From the NCBI GenBank assembly GCA_913009635.1, contig CAJVXI010000011.1:1-32383 (forward strand): 32,383 bases of DNA, given 5' to 3'. This document shows, piece by piece, positions 8,334 to 17,764 of the stretch. This DNA is from an uncultured bacterium (GTDB lineage Bacteria > Patescibacteriota > Minisyncoccia > UBA6257 > UBA9933). Below the pieces are notes generated by a model. The model was not told the origin of the DNA and did not search any database. It worked only from the letters and a program-made list of their open reading frames with translations. How positions within the stretch are numbered: position 1 is the first letter of the stretch; each line of letters opens with the position of its first letter. Position numbers and translations under genes: made by a program.

Positions 8334-9542
8334 TTAAAATGCTTGCATTAAATTATATATCGGAATCAAAATTGCCGCAAATAATAAACCCACCAAAACA
8401 CCCATAATAATCATCATAAATGGTTGGATTAATTCCAATAAATTATCCAAAACATTATTAACTTCTCGCGTATAAAAAAATGAAATTTTTGATAAAGTTT
8501 GATCAAGACGGCCGGTACTCTCGCCAATAGCCACCATTTGACTCACTAATGAAGGAAAATAATATTCGTTCTGAGATAAAAGCTGCGATAGCAGTTCGCC
8601 CCGACGAACACCTTCACTAATTTCATGAAGAATATCACGATAAATAATATTACCAACAGTATGACTTGTGATTTCCAATGCCTGAGCTATAGGCACTCCA
8701 CCTTTAATTAAAACGCTTGTTGACTCAGCAAAACGAACAACGTAAATTTTCTTAAACAAATTACCAAAAACAGGTATCTTAATTATTAATTCATTAGACA
8801 ATGCCTTTCCTTCCGGACTTCGAAAATAATCTATCAATACAAAAACAAGAAGACCAAACATTAAAAGAACAACCCACCACCAAGCAATAATAAAATTACC
8901 TGTTCCTAATAAAAGCTTAGTAAGAAACGGTAAAGCAATATTAGATTCCTGAAAAATCGGTCCGAGTTGAGGAAAAACAAAGGTAAACATTATACCGCAA
9001 ACAATTACAAACAAAACCGCGATAACAGCCGGATAAATTAAGGCATTTTTAAGCCGAGCGCGCCAAACAGCTTCTTTTTCCAAATAGTCAGCTAAAAAAA
9101 GCATTGACTCTTCTAAACGACCGGTGATTTCAGCTGAACGAATCATACTAATATAAAAGCCGAAAAAAATATGACTATGACGTTCTAACGCTTGAGATAA
9201 TGACAACCCAGAATCAATATCAGAAGAAAGCTCAAATATTATTTCTTTAAGAGTTGGGTTCTTAGTTTGTCTATAAAGTGAACGGATAGAATCACCAATT
9301 GGAACTTTTGATTCTAATAACGTAGAGAACTGTCGCGTAAAAATCATTAAATCATTAACTTTTACTCGTTTAAAAAAATTCAACAACCGCTGATACCAAT
9401 AATTTTTTTCAGCGCTTTCTATGCTAAGAATAAAAAGCTCGTGGCCAGTTAAAATATTTAAAGCTGCCTCACGATTAACCGCATCTATAAATCCTGTTTG
9501 CAACTCCCCTTCTTTAGTTCTGGCTTGATATTTGAACTTCAT
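8334..9542 (-). CDS. pilC: Type IV pilus inner-membrane platform protein (PilC/GspF)
   Basis: Two T2SF-type domains (FTRQFSTLLESKVPIGDSI; FAESTSVLIKGGVPIAQALE) and TM segments. Confidence 0.93.
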   Translation of the reverse strand: MKFKYQARTKEGELQTGFIDAVNREAALNILTGHELFILSIESAEKNYWYQRLLNFFKRVKVNDLMIFTRQFSTLLESKVPIGDSIRSLYRQTKNPTLKEIIFELSSDIDSGLSLSQALERHSHIFFGFYISMIRSAEITGRLEESMLFLADYLEKEAVWRARLKNALIYPAVIAVLFVIVCGIMFTFVFPQLGPIFQESNIALPFLTKLLLGTGNFIIAWWWVVLLMFGLLVFVLIDYFRSPEGKALSNELIIKIPVFGNLFKKIYVVRFAESTSVLIKGGVPIAQALEITSHTVGNIIYRDILHEISEGVRRGELLSQLLSQNEYYFPSLVSQMVAIGESTGRLDQTLSKISFFYTREVNNVLDNLLELIQPFMMIIMGVLVGLLFAAILIPIYNLMQAF

Positions 9543-9650
9543 GCGCTTCGCTTAATGAAATACTAATATACTAATTCATGCTAATTATACTAATGGATAC
9601 GAATTAGTATTTATTCGTATCATTAGCACGCATTCGTATATTGGCATTAC
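9543..9650. repeat. tactaat/attagta word inverted repeat
   Basis: gaaatactaatatactaattcatgctaattatactaatggatacgaattagtatttattcgtatcattag. Confidence 0.8.
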
Positions 9651-9652
9651 GC

Positions 9653-10723
9653 TTAATTCCTTTCTAACAATATCCTCAACTCGCTCGGATTCAATGAATA
9701 CAATTCCGCGTTCTCCAAAGATATTTCCTTTCTTTTTACTAATTCCATTAAAGAATGATTGAGCGTAATCATCCCTTCCTGCATACTGGTTTCAATTACC
9801 AAATCAATCTGATAAGCTTTACGTTCACGAATAAGATTGCGAACTGCTGAATTGGTAATCATTATTTCACAAGCTGGAAGTCGACCTCCGTCAATTCTGG
9901 AGATTAAACGCTCTGAAACAACACCTACTAAAGTAGCTGCCAATTGAGAAGCGACTTGCCCTTGCTGTTCTGCCGGAAAACTATCAATAATTCTATCAAC
10001 GGTTTGCGCGGCTGAATTAGTATGAAGAGTGGAAAATACAAGATGTCCAGTTTCAGCCGCGGTCAAAGCCGTGGCAATTGACTCCTTATCCCGCATTTCA
10101 CCAATCATTATTATATCTGGATCCTGTCTGAGAATTGAACGTAAGGCCTTATGAAAACTCGGACTGTCAATTCCTACTTCTCTCTGAGAAATAGTGCTTT
10201 TATCTTGACCAAAAACATATTCGATAGGATCTTCAACGGTAATAATATGATCAGTACGTCTATGATTTATTTCATCAAGAATGGCGGCTAAGGTAGTTGA
10301 TTTGCCATGGCCAGCCGGTCCAACCAATAAAACAAACCCCTGAGAAAGACGAGTAAAATCATGAATAATTGGGGGGAGATGCAATTCATCAATAGTTTTT
10401 ATTTTTGCCGGAATCAAACGTAAAGCCGCCGCCATAAATCCTCGTTGATGAAAAACGTTAATTCTGAATCTTGCTTTATCTTCAAGGGCATAAGCAAAAT
10501 CAATTTCTTTTTCTTTTATAAATACTTCTTTTTGCTCTGGAGTTAATAAAGCAAAAACTAAATTTTCAGCCATTTCAGGAGTTAAAATCGGCTCTTTTTG
10601 AAGCGGGATTAAAACGCCGTCAATTCGAAGAGTAGGATGACGACCAACAGCCAAATGTAAATCAGAAGCATTTTGACGCGCTGTCGTAAGTAATAAATCT
10701 TTTAATTTTTGATTGTAATCCAT
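9653..10723 (-). CDS. pilT: Twitching motility ATPase PilT
   Basis: Walker A GPAGHGKSTT; AIRDE-region variant IIMIGEMRDKES; HLVFSTLHTNSAAQTVDRIIDSFP. Confidence 0.95.
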   Translation of the reverse strand: MDYNQKLKDLLLTTARQNASDLHLAVGRHPTLRIDGVLIPLQKEPILTPEMAENLVFALLTPEQKEVFIKEKEIDFAYALEDKARFRINVFHQRGFMAAALRLIPAKIKTIDELHLPPIIHDFTRLSQGFVLLVGPAGHGKSTTLAAILDEINHRRTDHIITVEDPIEYVFGQDKSTISQREVGIDSPSFHKALRSILRQDPDIIMIGEMRDKESIATALTAAETGHLVFSTLHTNSAAQTVDRIIDSFPAEQQGQVASQLAATLVGVVSERLISRIDGGRLPACEIMITNSAVRNLIRERKAYQIDLVIETSMQEGMITLNHSLMELVKRKEISLENAELYSLNPSELRILLERN

Positions 10724-10728
10724 ATGTG

Positions 10729-10862
10729 TTTAAATTCCAAATAACAAATTCCAAATTACAAATAAATTCTAAATTCCAATTACCTAAATTCTAAACACGA
10801 GTTTTGGTTATTGAAATTTTGGTTATTGAATATTATTTGAAATTTGGTGCTTGGGATTTGTA
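10729..10862. repeat. aattccaaataacaaa / ggttattgaaattt word inverted repeat
   Basis: Caaat-rich left arm, attt(g)g-rich right arm ending tttgaaatttggtgcttgggatttg. Confidence 0.9.
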
Positions 10863-10873
10863 ATTTTATTCTA

Positions 10874-12619
10874 TCATACTTCTATTGTTTCTCTCAATAT
10901 CACCTCTATTGAAATCAATCCTTGAAGAGCTTTTAAAATTCCATCTTGACGTAAAGTTATCATTTTTTGCCGTTTAGCTTCTTCTAAAATACGACTTTCG
11001 TTTGAGCCACTATTAATTATTTCTTTAAGCTCTGAAGTCATTCTAAAAACTTCAAATATAGCGATACGACCATCAATACCTTTATTTTTACATGCCGAAC
11101 ACCCCGAAGAATGAAAAATTTTAAAATCTTCAGATTTGTTTAATTTTAAATTTTTAATTGTTTCTTCCGGTAATTTTTCTATTTCTTTTTTGATAATTCC
11201 TTGAATTTCCGGAGGGGCAACTTCTGTTTTTCTGCACTTTTGGCATAATTTTGGAATCAAACGCTGAGCCAACATTAGATTCAAAGAAGATGGCAATAAA
11301 AATGACGCAACTTTCATATCAATCAAGCGAGAAACAACTCCCAAGGAATTATTTGTATGTAAGGTAGAAAGAACAATATGACCAGTAAGAGCAGCATGGA
11401 CTGCCAAAGCAGCAGTTTCATTATCGCGAATTTCTCCAATCATTATAATGTCGGGGTCTTGCCTAAGAATTTGCCGCAAACCAGAAGCAAAGTCGTAACC
11501 AATTTCCGGTCTTACTTGTGATTGGTTCAAACCATCCATAAAATACTCTACTGGATCCTCTAAGCTAACAATATTAACATCTTCTTTATTAAGTAATTGC
11601 ATTAGCGCGTATAAAGTCGTAGTTTTTCCCGAACCAGTAGGACCTGTTATTAAAATCATTCCATACGGCTTTTCTATTCCTTCTTTAACTATTTTAAAGT
11701 CCTCGCCACTAAGCCCAAGCTCTTCCAGCCCCTTAAGTCCAACCTGAGGATCAAGAACTCTAATCGCAGCTTTTTCTCCAACTGGAGTTGGGAAAGTTGA
11801 AATTCTAAAATCAATATCACGCCCCAAAATAATACTTCGGAAACGACCATCTTGAGGAATTCGTGTTTCGTCAATTTTTAAGCTTGAAAGAACTTTGATT
11901 CGTGAAACTATCGGTTGATGAAGTTCAATTGGCAAAGAAGAAACTTCCTGTAAATCACCATCAATTCTAAAACGAATCCTCAAACGACTTCTTTGCGGCT
12001 CAATATGAATATCAGAGGCCTTTAGCCAAACCGCTTCTTTGAGAGTGGAAGCGACTATTTTGATAATCGGAGCTTCTTCAGAAACAGCCACGCCTTCCTC
12101 TAATCGAATAATTTTTTGCCCTGAAACCAATCCTTGGCCCGGCTGAAAATTTAAAGATTTAACCGCTTCTTCGACTTCGCTTTGAAAAGGCGAATAACGC
12201 CTTAATATTGCTTCCCAAACTGATGAGGTAATTAAATAAACTCCGAGATTAACTTTAAGCTGTTTAGCAATAAATTTTAGGGCTTCTTGAGTTTTAAGAT
12301 TATCGGGATTAAGCATTCCAACAACTAAAAGCTCATCAGAACGACTAATTGGAATTACTTTATAAGTACGAACAGTTTCTTCGGAAATTATTTTTAAAAC
12401 TTCGTCATCAATATCCTCTGGTTTTATTTTCTTATAGGGAACGCCCAATAGCTTACTTTTGATTGCGGCAACAGTTTCTTCATCTACTATTCTACGGTCA
12501 TAAATTAAAACCTCAACGTTTTGTCGAGTTAAAGAAGATTCTTTAAGAATCTTCTTGGATAGTTCTTCGTCAAGCAGCCCCTGCTTAACTAATTCATTAA
12601 CTAAAATTTTATTATCCAT
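10874..12619 (-). CDS. pilB: Type IV pilus assembly ATPase PilB/GspE
   Basis: GPTGSGKTTTLYALM, DPDIIMIGEIRDNETA, CQKCRKT...CSACKNKG zinc-binding cysteines. Confidence 0.95.
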   Translation of the reverse strand: MDNKILVNELVKQGLLDEELSKKILKESSLTRQNVEVLIYDRRIVDEETVAAIKSKLLGVPYKKIKPEDIDDEVLKIISEETVRTYKVIPISRSDELLVVGMLNPDNLKTQEALKFIAKQLKVNLGVYLITSSVWEAILRRYSPFQSEVEEAVKSLNFQPGQGLVSGQKIIRLEEGVAVSEEAPIIKIVASTLKEAVWLKASDIHIEPQRSRLRIRFRIDGDLQEVSSLPIELHQPIVSRIKVLSSLKIDETRIPQDGRFRSIILGRDIDFRISTFPTPVGEKAAIRVLDPQVGLKGLEELGLSGEDFKIVKEGIEKPYGMILITGPTGSGKTTTLYALMQLLNKEDVNIVSLEDPVEYFMDGLNQSQVRPEIGYDFASGLRQILRQDPDIIMIGEIRDNETAALAVHAALTGHIVLSTLHTNNSLGVVSRLIDMKVASFLLPSSLNLMLAQRLIPKLCQKCRKTEVAPPEIQGIIKKEIEKLPEETIKNLKLNKSEDFKIFHSSGCSACKNKGIDGRIAIFEVFRMTSELKEIINSGSNESRILEEAKRQKMITLRQDGILKALQGLISIEVILRETIEV

Positions 12620-12643
12620 GCCAATATTGTTTAAATTTATAAG

Positions 12644-12820
12644 TGAAACTCAATGCTCGCCCCGTTAGATAATTAATTATATTTTCTTATTATTCCAAAA
12701 ATGACTTTTAAGTATTAATTTTTATTTTAGATATATCACGTATTTATCTAACGGGGTAGACGAAATAAATTTATCTACAACATTGAGCACCCCATTAGAT
12801 AACCCCCGTTAGATAAAAAT
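12644..12820. repeat. ccccgttagataa repeats, direct and inverted
   Basis: Copies at 12660-12672 (+), 12744-12756 (inverted), 12790-12802 (+, one mismatch), 12804-12816 (+). Confidence 0.92.
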
Positions 12821-12856
12821 TTATAACTATCGACTCGAAAATTTATAGAAAGCCCT

Positions 12857-13147
12857 TTACGGCATAAAAGGATTTTCTCTGATGGTTGTAGTAGACACGC
12901 TTAAAGAAGAAACAGTTTGCTGAAGAGTATTGTAAACAGGATGGCTAAAAACCTTCTGCGGGTTGAATTCTATTTGAGATAATTCGTTTAAGGATTGAAC
13001 ATTTAACGGAATTATCACGTCAATCAAAGGCGGTTTAATAAAAAATAAATAATAAATTACCACACTAGTCAAAACAACAAACAAAAGAGTTGTTACTATG
13101 GTAAACAAATTTCTTTTCTTACCTTCTTCTTTAATTATAATGGCCAT
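12857..13147 (-). CDS. Single-TM protein of the pilus locus, function unknown
   Basis: 96 aa, one TM helix, sits between PilO-like and PilB genes. Confidence 0.65.
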   Translation of the reverse strand: MAIIIKEEGKKRNLFTIVTTLLFVVLTSVVIYYLFFIKPPLIDVIIPLNVQSLNELSQIEFNPQKVFSHPVYNTLQQTVSSLSVSTTTIRENPFMP

Positions 13148-13190
13148 AATTTTCTAATTGCTAGTCACTAGTGGCTAGTGGCTAGTCAAC
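13148..13190. repeat. ctagt word repeat (gctagtcactagtggctagtggctagt)
   Basis: Seen directly; related words at 20598-20690. Confidence 0.8.
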
Positions 13191-13748
13191 CTGATAATAC
13201 GCGTCAATTGTTATTGTGTCTAAAAATATATTTTGGCCCGGCACGCCAACCGGATCAATTCTTAAATCAACTAAATCCATTAATCTAATATTATTCTCTA
13301 ATTGCTTAATAAATGTTTTAAGTGATAAATAATTTCCAATTAAACGAACTTCAAACCTTAATGTTCCCAATCCCTTAATTAACCCCAAATCAATTGGCGG
13401 CTTAATTGCTAATTGCTTTAAAGTAAGCGATTGAATAGATAAAGCATTATTCTCTGCTAAGCCAATAATTTGAGCGATAGCTTGCGGAACGAATGGCTCA
13501 ACCGGTAAAATTGCGGAAACTGTTTCTTGCACAAGACCTACGTCCCGATATTCAACAAGTAAATTTTGGATTTGCTCTGCTGCTGATTTAAGCTGCTCCT
13601 CTATCATAAGCTGAGCTGCTAATTCTGCGCGCATTGCTTTAATATCTTCATAAGCCGGCTTAATAAAAGAACCGTAAACAATTAATGTTCCAATAAACAA
13701 AATCACAACTATAGCAATACTTATTAATCTTTTACTTGATGATCTCAT
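13182..13748 (-). CDS. PilO-like pilus alignment protein
   Basis: N-terminal TM, coiled-coil, then RFEVRLIGNYLSLKTFIKQLENNIRLMDLVDLRI typical of PilO. Confidence 0.8.
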   Translation of the reverse strand: MRSSSKRLISIAIVVILFIGTLIVYGSFIKPAYEDIKAMRAELAAQLMIEEQLKSAAEQIQNLLVEYRDVGLVQETVSAILPVEPFVPQAIAQIIGLAENNALSIQSLTLKQLAIKPPIDLGLIKGLGTLRFEVRLIGNYLSLKTFIKQLENNIRLMDLVDLRIDPVGVPGQNIFLDTITIDAYYQVD

Positions 13749-13760
13749 GGTAATTAGTTT

Positions 13761-14306
13761 TTAGAATGATAACACCCTTGATTTTAAAACTATATCTATA
13801 GTAAAGCCAATATCTCCATCTTTTATTTTAGAGTTATTAAGGAAAACTTGCTCTATTTTAGGATTCAATCGAAATAATTCCAGTTGTTCAGATAAAATTC
13901 TATAAGAAGAAGCCAATCCCTTAAGACGAGCTTCGTTTTCTTGCGCGGATAAATTCATTGAAACAAAGTAAACGCCCTGATGAGTATTTTCTTCTAAAAG
14001 GTCAAAAATATTAGAAGCTAAAATATGAGAATTAAATAATTTTTGGATATTTGTTAACTGAGAATAAAATTCAGTTAAATTTTTCTGCTGTTCTTTGTCA
14101 ACTCTTTCATCAAAAACGGAAATTCCCTGACTAACTTTACTTAATTGTGAATTAAGATATGGTCTGTAGCCAATTATCATACTTAAATAAATAAAAATCG
14201 TGAAGCCAAAAAGAATAACTGCTAAAAGCAAAATTTTCCACGGTAAACCTACTGATAATTTTTCGGTTTTTAATTCTTTTTCAAGAAGAGATTGGTTATG
14301 CTGCAT
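13761..14306 (-). CDS. PilN-like protein
   Basis: 181 aa, single TM near the N-terminus, position between PilM and PilO-like genes. Confidence 0.7.
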   Translation of the reverse strand: MQHNQSLLEKELKTEKLSVGLPWKILLLAVILFGFTIFIYLSMIIGYRPYLNSQLSKVSQGISVFDERVDKEQQKNLTEFYSQLTNIQKLFNSHILASNIFDLLEENTHQGVYFVSMNLSAQENEARLKGLASSYRILSEQLELFRLNPKIEQVFLNNSKIKDGDIGFTIDIVLKSRVLSF

Positions 14307-14307
14307 A

Positions 14308-14519
14308 AAAATTTAAAATGTAAATATCAAAATGTAAAATGACAGATTAAAATGTTAAAATGACGCTTCGACGGAAATCATTTAAGCAAAACATTTCAGA
14401 ATGACAATTTTGTTATCATTTTGAAATTTTACGTTGTCATCCTTCAATATTCTCAGGATGATACTGAGTGCATCGAAGTATCATTTTGATTTTTGATTTT
14501 TAAATTTTGCATTTTAAAC
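14308..14519. repeat. aaaatgtaaa/tttacatttt inverted repeat with a nested catc...gatg element
   Basis: aatgtaaatatcaaaatgtaaaatgacagattaaaatg ... cattttgatttttgatttttaaattttgcatttt; nested gtcatccttcaatattctcaggatgatactgag. Confidence 0.85.
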
Positions 14520-15653
14520 GAATTCCCTTATTCCCAATCCAATACTTACTGCAAATGGCGGACCTAATTCTTTAATAATTGGCTTAATTTCCGGAGAATA
14601 ATCAACCTGAGAAAATGGGTCGCCTATAACCGTTGTTAAGCCAATCTGTTTTTCAAAATACGTATCAATTCCTAAAAGATTAGCGCCACCGCCAGTCAAA
14701 ATAACTCGTTCAATCCTTCGACTTTGCTCAGGATTGATGGTGAGCGAAGTCGAACCATCAATTTTAGAACCGGAATTTTTTTCGTAGTTGTCTTTTGCCC
14801 GCTTTACTTCAGTAATTATAGCATCTAAAAATGGAATAGTTAATGTGGATAACTCATAATCACCTCCCACTCCAATAATGCCTTTTTGCTTTTTAAGCTC
14901 TTCGGCGCGCCTAATATTAATATTTAAACCGCTGGCAATTGCTTGAGTTAAGGAGCCACCAGAAAAATCTGTCTGACTATTGTGTCTTAAATAACCTTTA
15001 TCAATAATAGCAATATTCGTAGAGCGTGCCCCAATATCAACAATTGCGGTCGGCGTCGGATCATTGGCAATTAAAGCTCTAACCAAAGCTAAACTTTCAA
15101 CCTCTAAAGCCCGGAGATTAAGTCCGGCTAATTTAAAAATATTTTGATACTTCCTAATTTGTTCATTTGGCACAGAAATTAAAATAACCTGCTGCTTATT
15201 CACTCCTTTTTCATCTTGTCTTTTACCAACAGGCAGCCAATCAATAGTTACTTCTGAAGTTGGCAATGGAATATATTGACGCACCTGATACTTCATTGTT
15301 TCCATAATTTCCGATACCGGCATTTCCGGTATTTCTAAAAGAGTAATAAAAGCCGAAAAAGCTGGAATTGAAGCAACAACGTCGCGACTTTTGCATTTTA
15401 ACTGCTTTATAAGAATTTTTAAAAATTTAGCGGCCTCTTGGTCCATTATTTTTAGAGAACTGGTTTGAAGAGCATCATTTAATCTCTCTAAATGGCCATA
15501 ACTTTCTAAAAAACCATAAGTTTTAAGTTTTGGTTTTGTAGATGTCTTAATAATCTCAACCACTTTTATAGAAGTGGTGCCAATATCAACACCAAGATAA
15601 GATTTAGTTCCAAAAATATTGAACATGATAATAATGTAAAATGTAAATATCAA
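14514..15653 (-). CDS. pilM: Type IV pilus assembly ATPase-like PilM
   Basis: SYLGVDIGTTSIKVVEI, AIVDIGARSTNIAII, RVILTGGGANLLGI. True start may be the internal Met at 15626 (MFNIFG). Confidence 0.92.
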   Translation of the reverse strand: MIFTFYIIIMFNIFGTKSYLGVDIGTTSIKVVEIIKTSTKPKLKTYGFLESYGHLERLNDALQTSSLKIMDQEAAKFLKILIKQLKCKSRDVVASIPAFSAFITLLEIPEMPVSEIMETMKYQVRQYIPLPTSEVTIDWLPVGKRQDEKGVNKQQVILISVPNEQIRKYQNIFKLAGLNLRALEVESLALVRALIANDPTPTAIVDIGARSTNIAIIDKGYLRHNSQTDFSGGSLTQAIASGLNINIRRAEELKKQKGIIGVGGDYELSTLTIPFLDAIITEVKRAKDNYEKNSGSKIDGSTSLTINPEQSRRIERVILTGGGANLLGIDTYFEKQIGLTTVIGDPFSQVDYSPEIKPIIKELGPPFAVSIGLGIREFV

Positions 15654-15776
15654 AATGGAAAATGACAGATTAAAATGTTAAAATTGTTTTCGTTTTTTTG
15701 ACTCATTTTGAAATTTTACATTGTCATTTTGATTTTTGATTTTTGATTTTTACATTTTTGAAATTTGATTAGTAAT
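15636..15776. repeat. Second copy of the aaaatgtaaa/tttacatttt inverted-repeat family
   Basis: aatgtaaatatcaaaatggaaaatgacagattaaaatgttaaaattg ... cattttgaaattttacattgtcattttgatttttgatttttgatttttac. Confidence 0.88.
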
Positions 15777-15804
15777 TAACTATTAACTATTTTATAATTA
15801 TACC

Positions 15805-16518
15805 ATGTTTTTAATAAAAGCCAAAAATACCATTCTAAATATCCTCTTCTCTCCTATTTGTATAAATTGCCAACGGCATTTAGATGAAAAAAATAAATTA
15901 ATCTGCAAACAATGCATGTCTTTGATTAAATCCAATAATACTTTCTTCTGCCCAATTTGCAGAGCCAGATTAACTAAAAATAAAAATACCTGCCATAGTA
16001 ATTCTTATCTCTTAGCCGCGGCTGGAAATTATTCTGACCCGATTTTTCAAAATCTAATACATTATTTCAAGTATAAATACTTTGATAATTTAACTCCGCT
16101 TTTAGGCGGATTACTTCTGAAATATTTCAAATATATAGACCCTAAATTCTATATTCTAAATTCTAAATCCTATATTATAATCCCAATCCCCCTTCATCCC
16201 AGCAGAGAACGCCAACGTGGTTTTAATCAGGCAAAATTATTAGCAAAATTCGTATCCAATAATTTAAATTTAAAATTAGTTGAAGGATTAAGGCGAATTA
16301 AAAATACAGGATCACAAAGTCAGCAAAAAAATAAAGAAGCTCGTAATAAAAATATTATTGGCTGTTTCAAAATAAGAAGCTCCGAATCAGTCAAGGAGAA
16401 AAATATTATTTTAGTTGACGATGTTTTTACTTCAGGAGCCACCATGAACGAAGCAATAAAAATTTTAAAAATGAATGGCGCTAAAAAAATTATTGCTTTG
16501 GTTTTAGCTAAAGCGTAA
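15805..16518 (+). CDS. comF: ComF family phosphoribosyltransferase-like protein
   Basis: N-terminal zinc-finger cysteines, IPIPLHPSRERQRGFNQAKLLAK and IILVDDVFTSGATMNEA. Confidence 0.92.
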   Translation: MFLIKAKNTILNILFSPICINCQRHLDEKNKLICKQCMSLIKSNNTFFCPICRARLTKNKNTCHSNSYLLAAAGNYSDPIFQNLIHYFKYKYFDNLTPLLGGLLLKYFKYIDPKFYILNSKSYIIIPIPLHPSRERQRGFNQAKLLAKFVSNNLNLKLVEGLRRIKNTGSQSQQKNKEARNKNIIGCFKIRSSESVKEKNIILVDDVFTSGATMNEAIKILKMNGAKKIIALVLAKA

Positions 16519-16524
16519 ATTTTC

Positions 16525-16695
16525 ACAAAATTCCAAATAACAAATTACAAATCACAAATCCTTCGACCCCGAGAGCCTCAGGACCGAGGGGTAATATCCA
16601 ATGACCGAAATTCTAATGACCAAAATCCGTCGGGTTTGGTCCGCCAGCTGGCGGATAGAATTTATTTGTTATTTAGTGCTTGAGATTTGGTACTT
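16525..16695. repeat. Second copy of the aattccaaataacaaatt family, with nested GC-rich palindromes
   Basis: aaaattccaaataacaaattacaaatcacaaatcc ... tttatttgttatttagtgcttgagatttgg; contains the perfect palindrome tccgccagctggcgga (16640-16655). Confidence 0.88.
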
Positions 16696-16700
16696 TAAAG

Positions 16701-17702
16701 TTAAAATACTATCTGCGCAATTACGAATAAGACATAAACGCCTATCAACACAACTCCTTCCCGACGACTAATACAATCACGGGTCTGGAGAAATAAATTA
16801 GCTAAGAACAAAACCAATACCATTGCCACAGCGCTAACCCAAAACGAAGTTACATCAATAATTTTAATTGGGCTTATTAATGCAACTAATCCTAAAATCC
16901 AAGTAGAATTAAAAGCGGTAGCTCCAAATAAGTTACCAAGCGATAACCCTTCGTGATTTCTTAAAGCAGCCCTGATACCAAAAGACAATTCCGGTAAAGT
17001 CGTGCCAAAAGCAATAATAAAAATACCAACCAAGAGCTCAGAAATCCCGATTTTTAAAGAAATTATCTCAGCGCTATCCACCACAAAAAAAGCTGAAACC
17101 AAAACAATAACAACCGACACAATAAATATAAACAAATTCCTAAAAAAATATTTAAGATTTAATCCATCGGTTCGATGCTCAAAATAACCAATAAAAGAAA
17201 CCCAAAAACTTTTTCGATGTTCAAAAATTTCTTTAAGATGAAAAAGTCGCGCTAAATATAGAAAGAAAATAATTATCAAAATTAATCCATCAAGCCGGGA
17301 AAGTTCTAAATCAAAAAGTAAAATTACCGGAGAAATTCCTATAAAAAAAGCAATCCAAGCTTTATGATGATGAGACGGTGAACTCCTATCAATAACCAGT
17401 GATTTAGAAATGATTACAACTAAACCAAGAACTAAGCTTAAATTTAGGATATTAGCGCCAAAAATATTCCCCAAAGAAATTAACGGCTCACCAGAAAAAG
17501 CTGAATTAAGACCAATGGCAAATTCCGGCAGAGTAGTGGCAAAAGACATTAAAATAAATGCCAGAGCAAATTCGGAAACATTTAAAAAATGCGCCATTCG
17601 AATAAGCGAGCGCACCACAAAAACTCCAGCCCGAATTAAAACAAAAACCGCTATTGCTAAAATTAAAAAATTAAATGTAATTTCGTAATCCATACTAGAC
17701 AC
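16701..17702 (-). CDS. Calcium/sodium antiporter (CaCA family)
   Basis: Two internally repeated motifs: SFATTLPEFAIGLNSAFSGEPLISLGNIFGANILN and AFGTTLPELSFGIRAALRNHEGLSLGNLFGATAFN. Confidence 0.92.
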   Translation of the reverse strand: MSSMDYEITFNFLILAIAVFVLIRAGVFVVRSLIRMAHFLNVSEFALAFILMSFATTLPEFAIGLNSAFSGEPLISLGNIFGANILNLSLVLGLVVIISKSLVIDRSSPSHHHKAWIAFFIGISPVILLFDLELSRLDGLILIIIFFLYLARLFHLKEIFEHRKSFWVSFIGYFEHRTDGLNLKYFFRNLFIFIVSVVIVLVSAFFVVDSAEIISLKIGISELLVGIFIIAFGTTLPELSFGIRAALRNHEGLSLGNLFGATAFNSTWILGLVALISPIKIIDVTSFWVSAVAMVLVLFLANLFLQTRDCISRREGVVLIGVYVLFVIAQIVF

Positions 17703-17764
17703 AGACCAAATACGGACTATACACAGACCTATACGGAAAATTTTCTATATGAGTCCGCGTTAAG

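Noticed and set aside
17002-17688. Plus-strand ORFs in the antiporter gene and others at 25860, 26439, 26798, 28572, 28908, 29262, 31579
   Set aside because: Antisense to well-identified enzymes; composition typical of reverse-frame translation.
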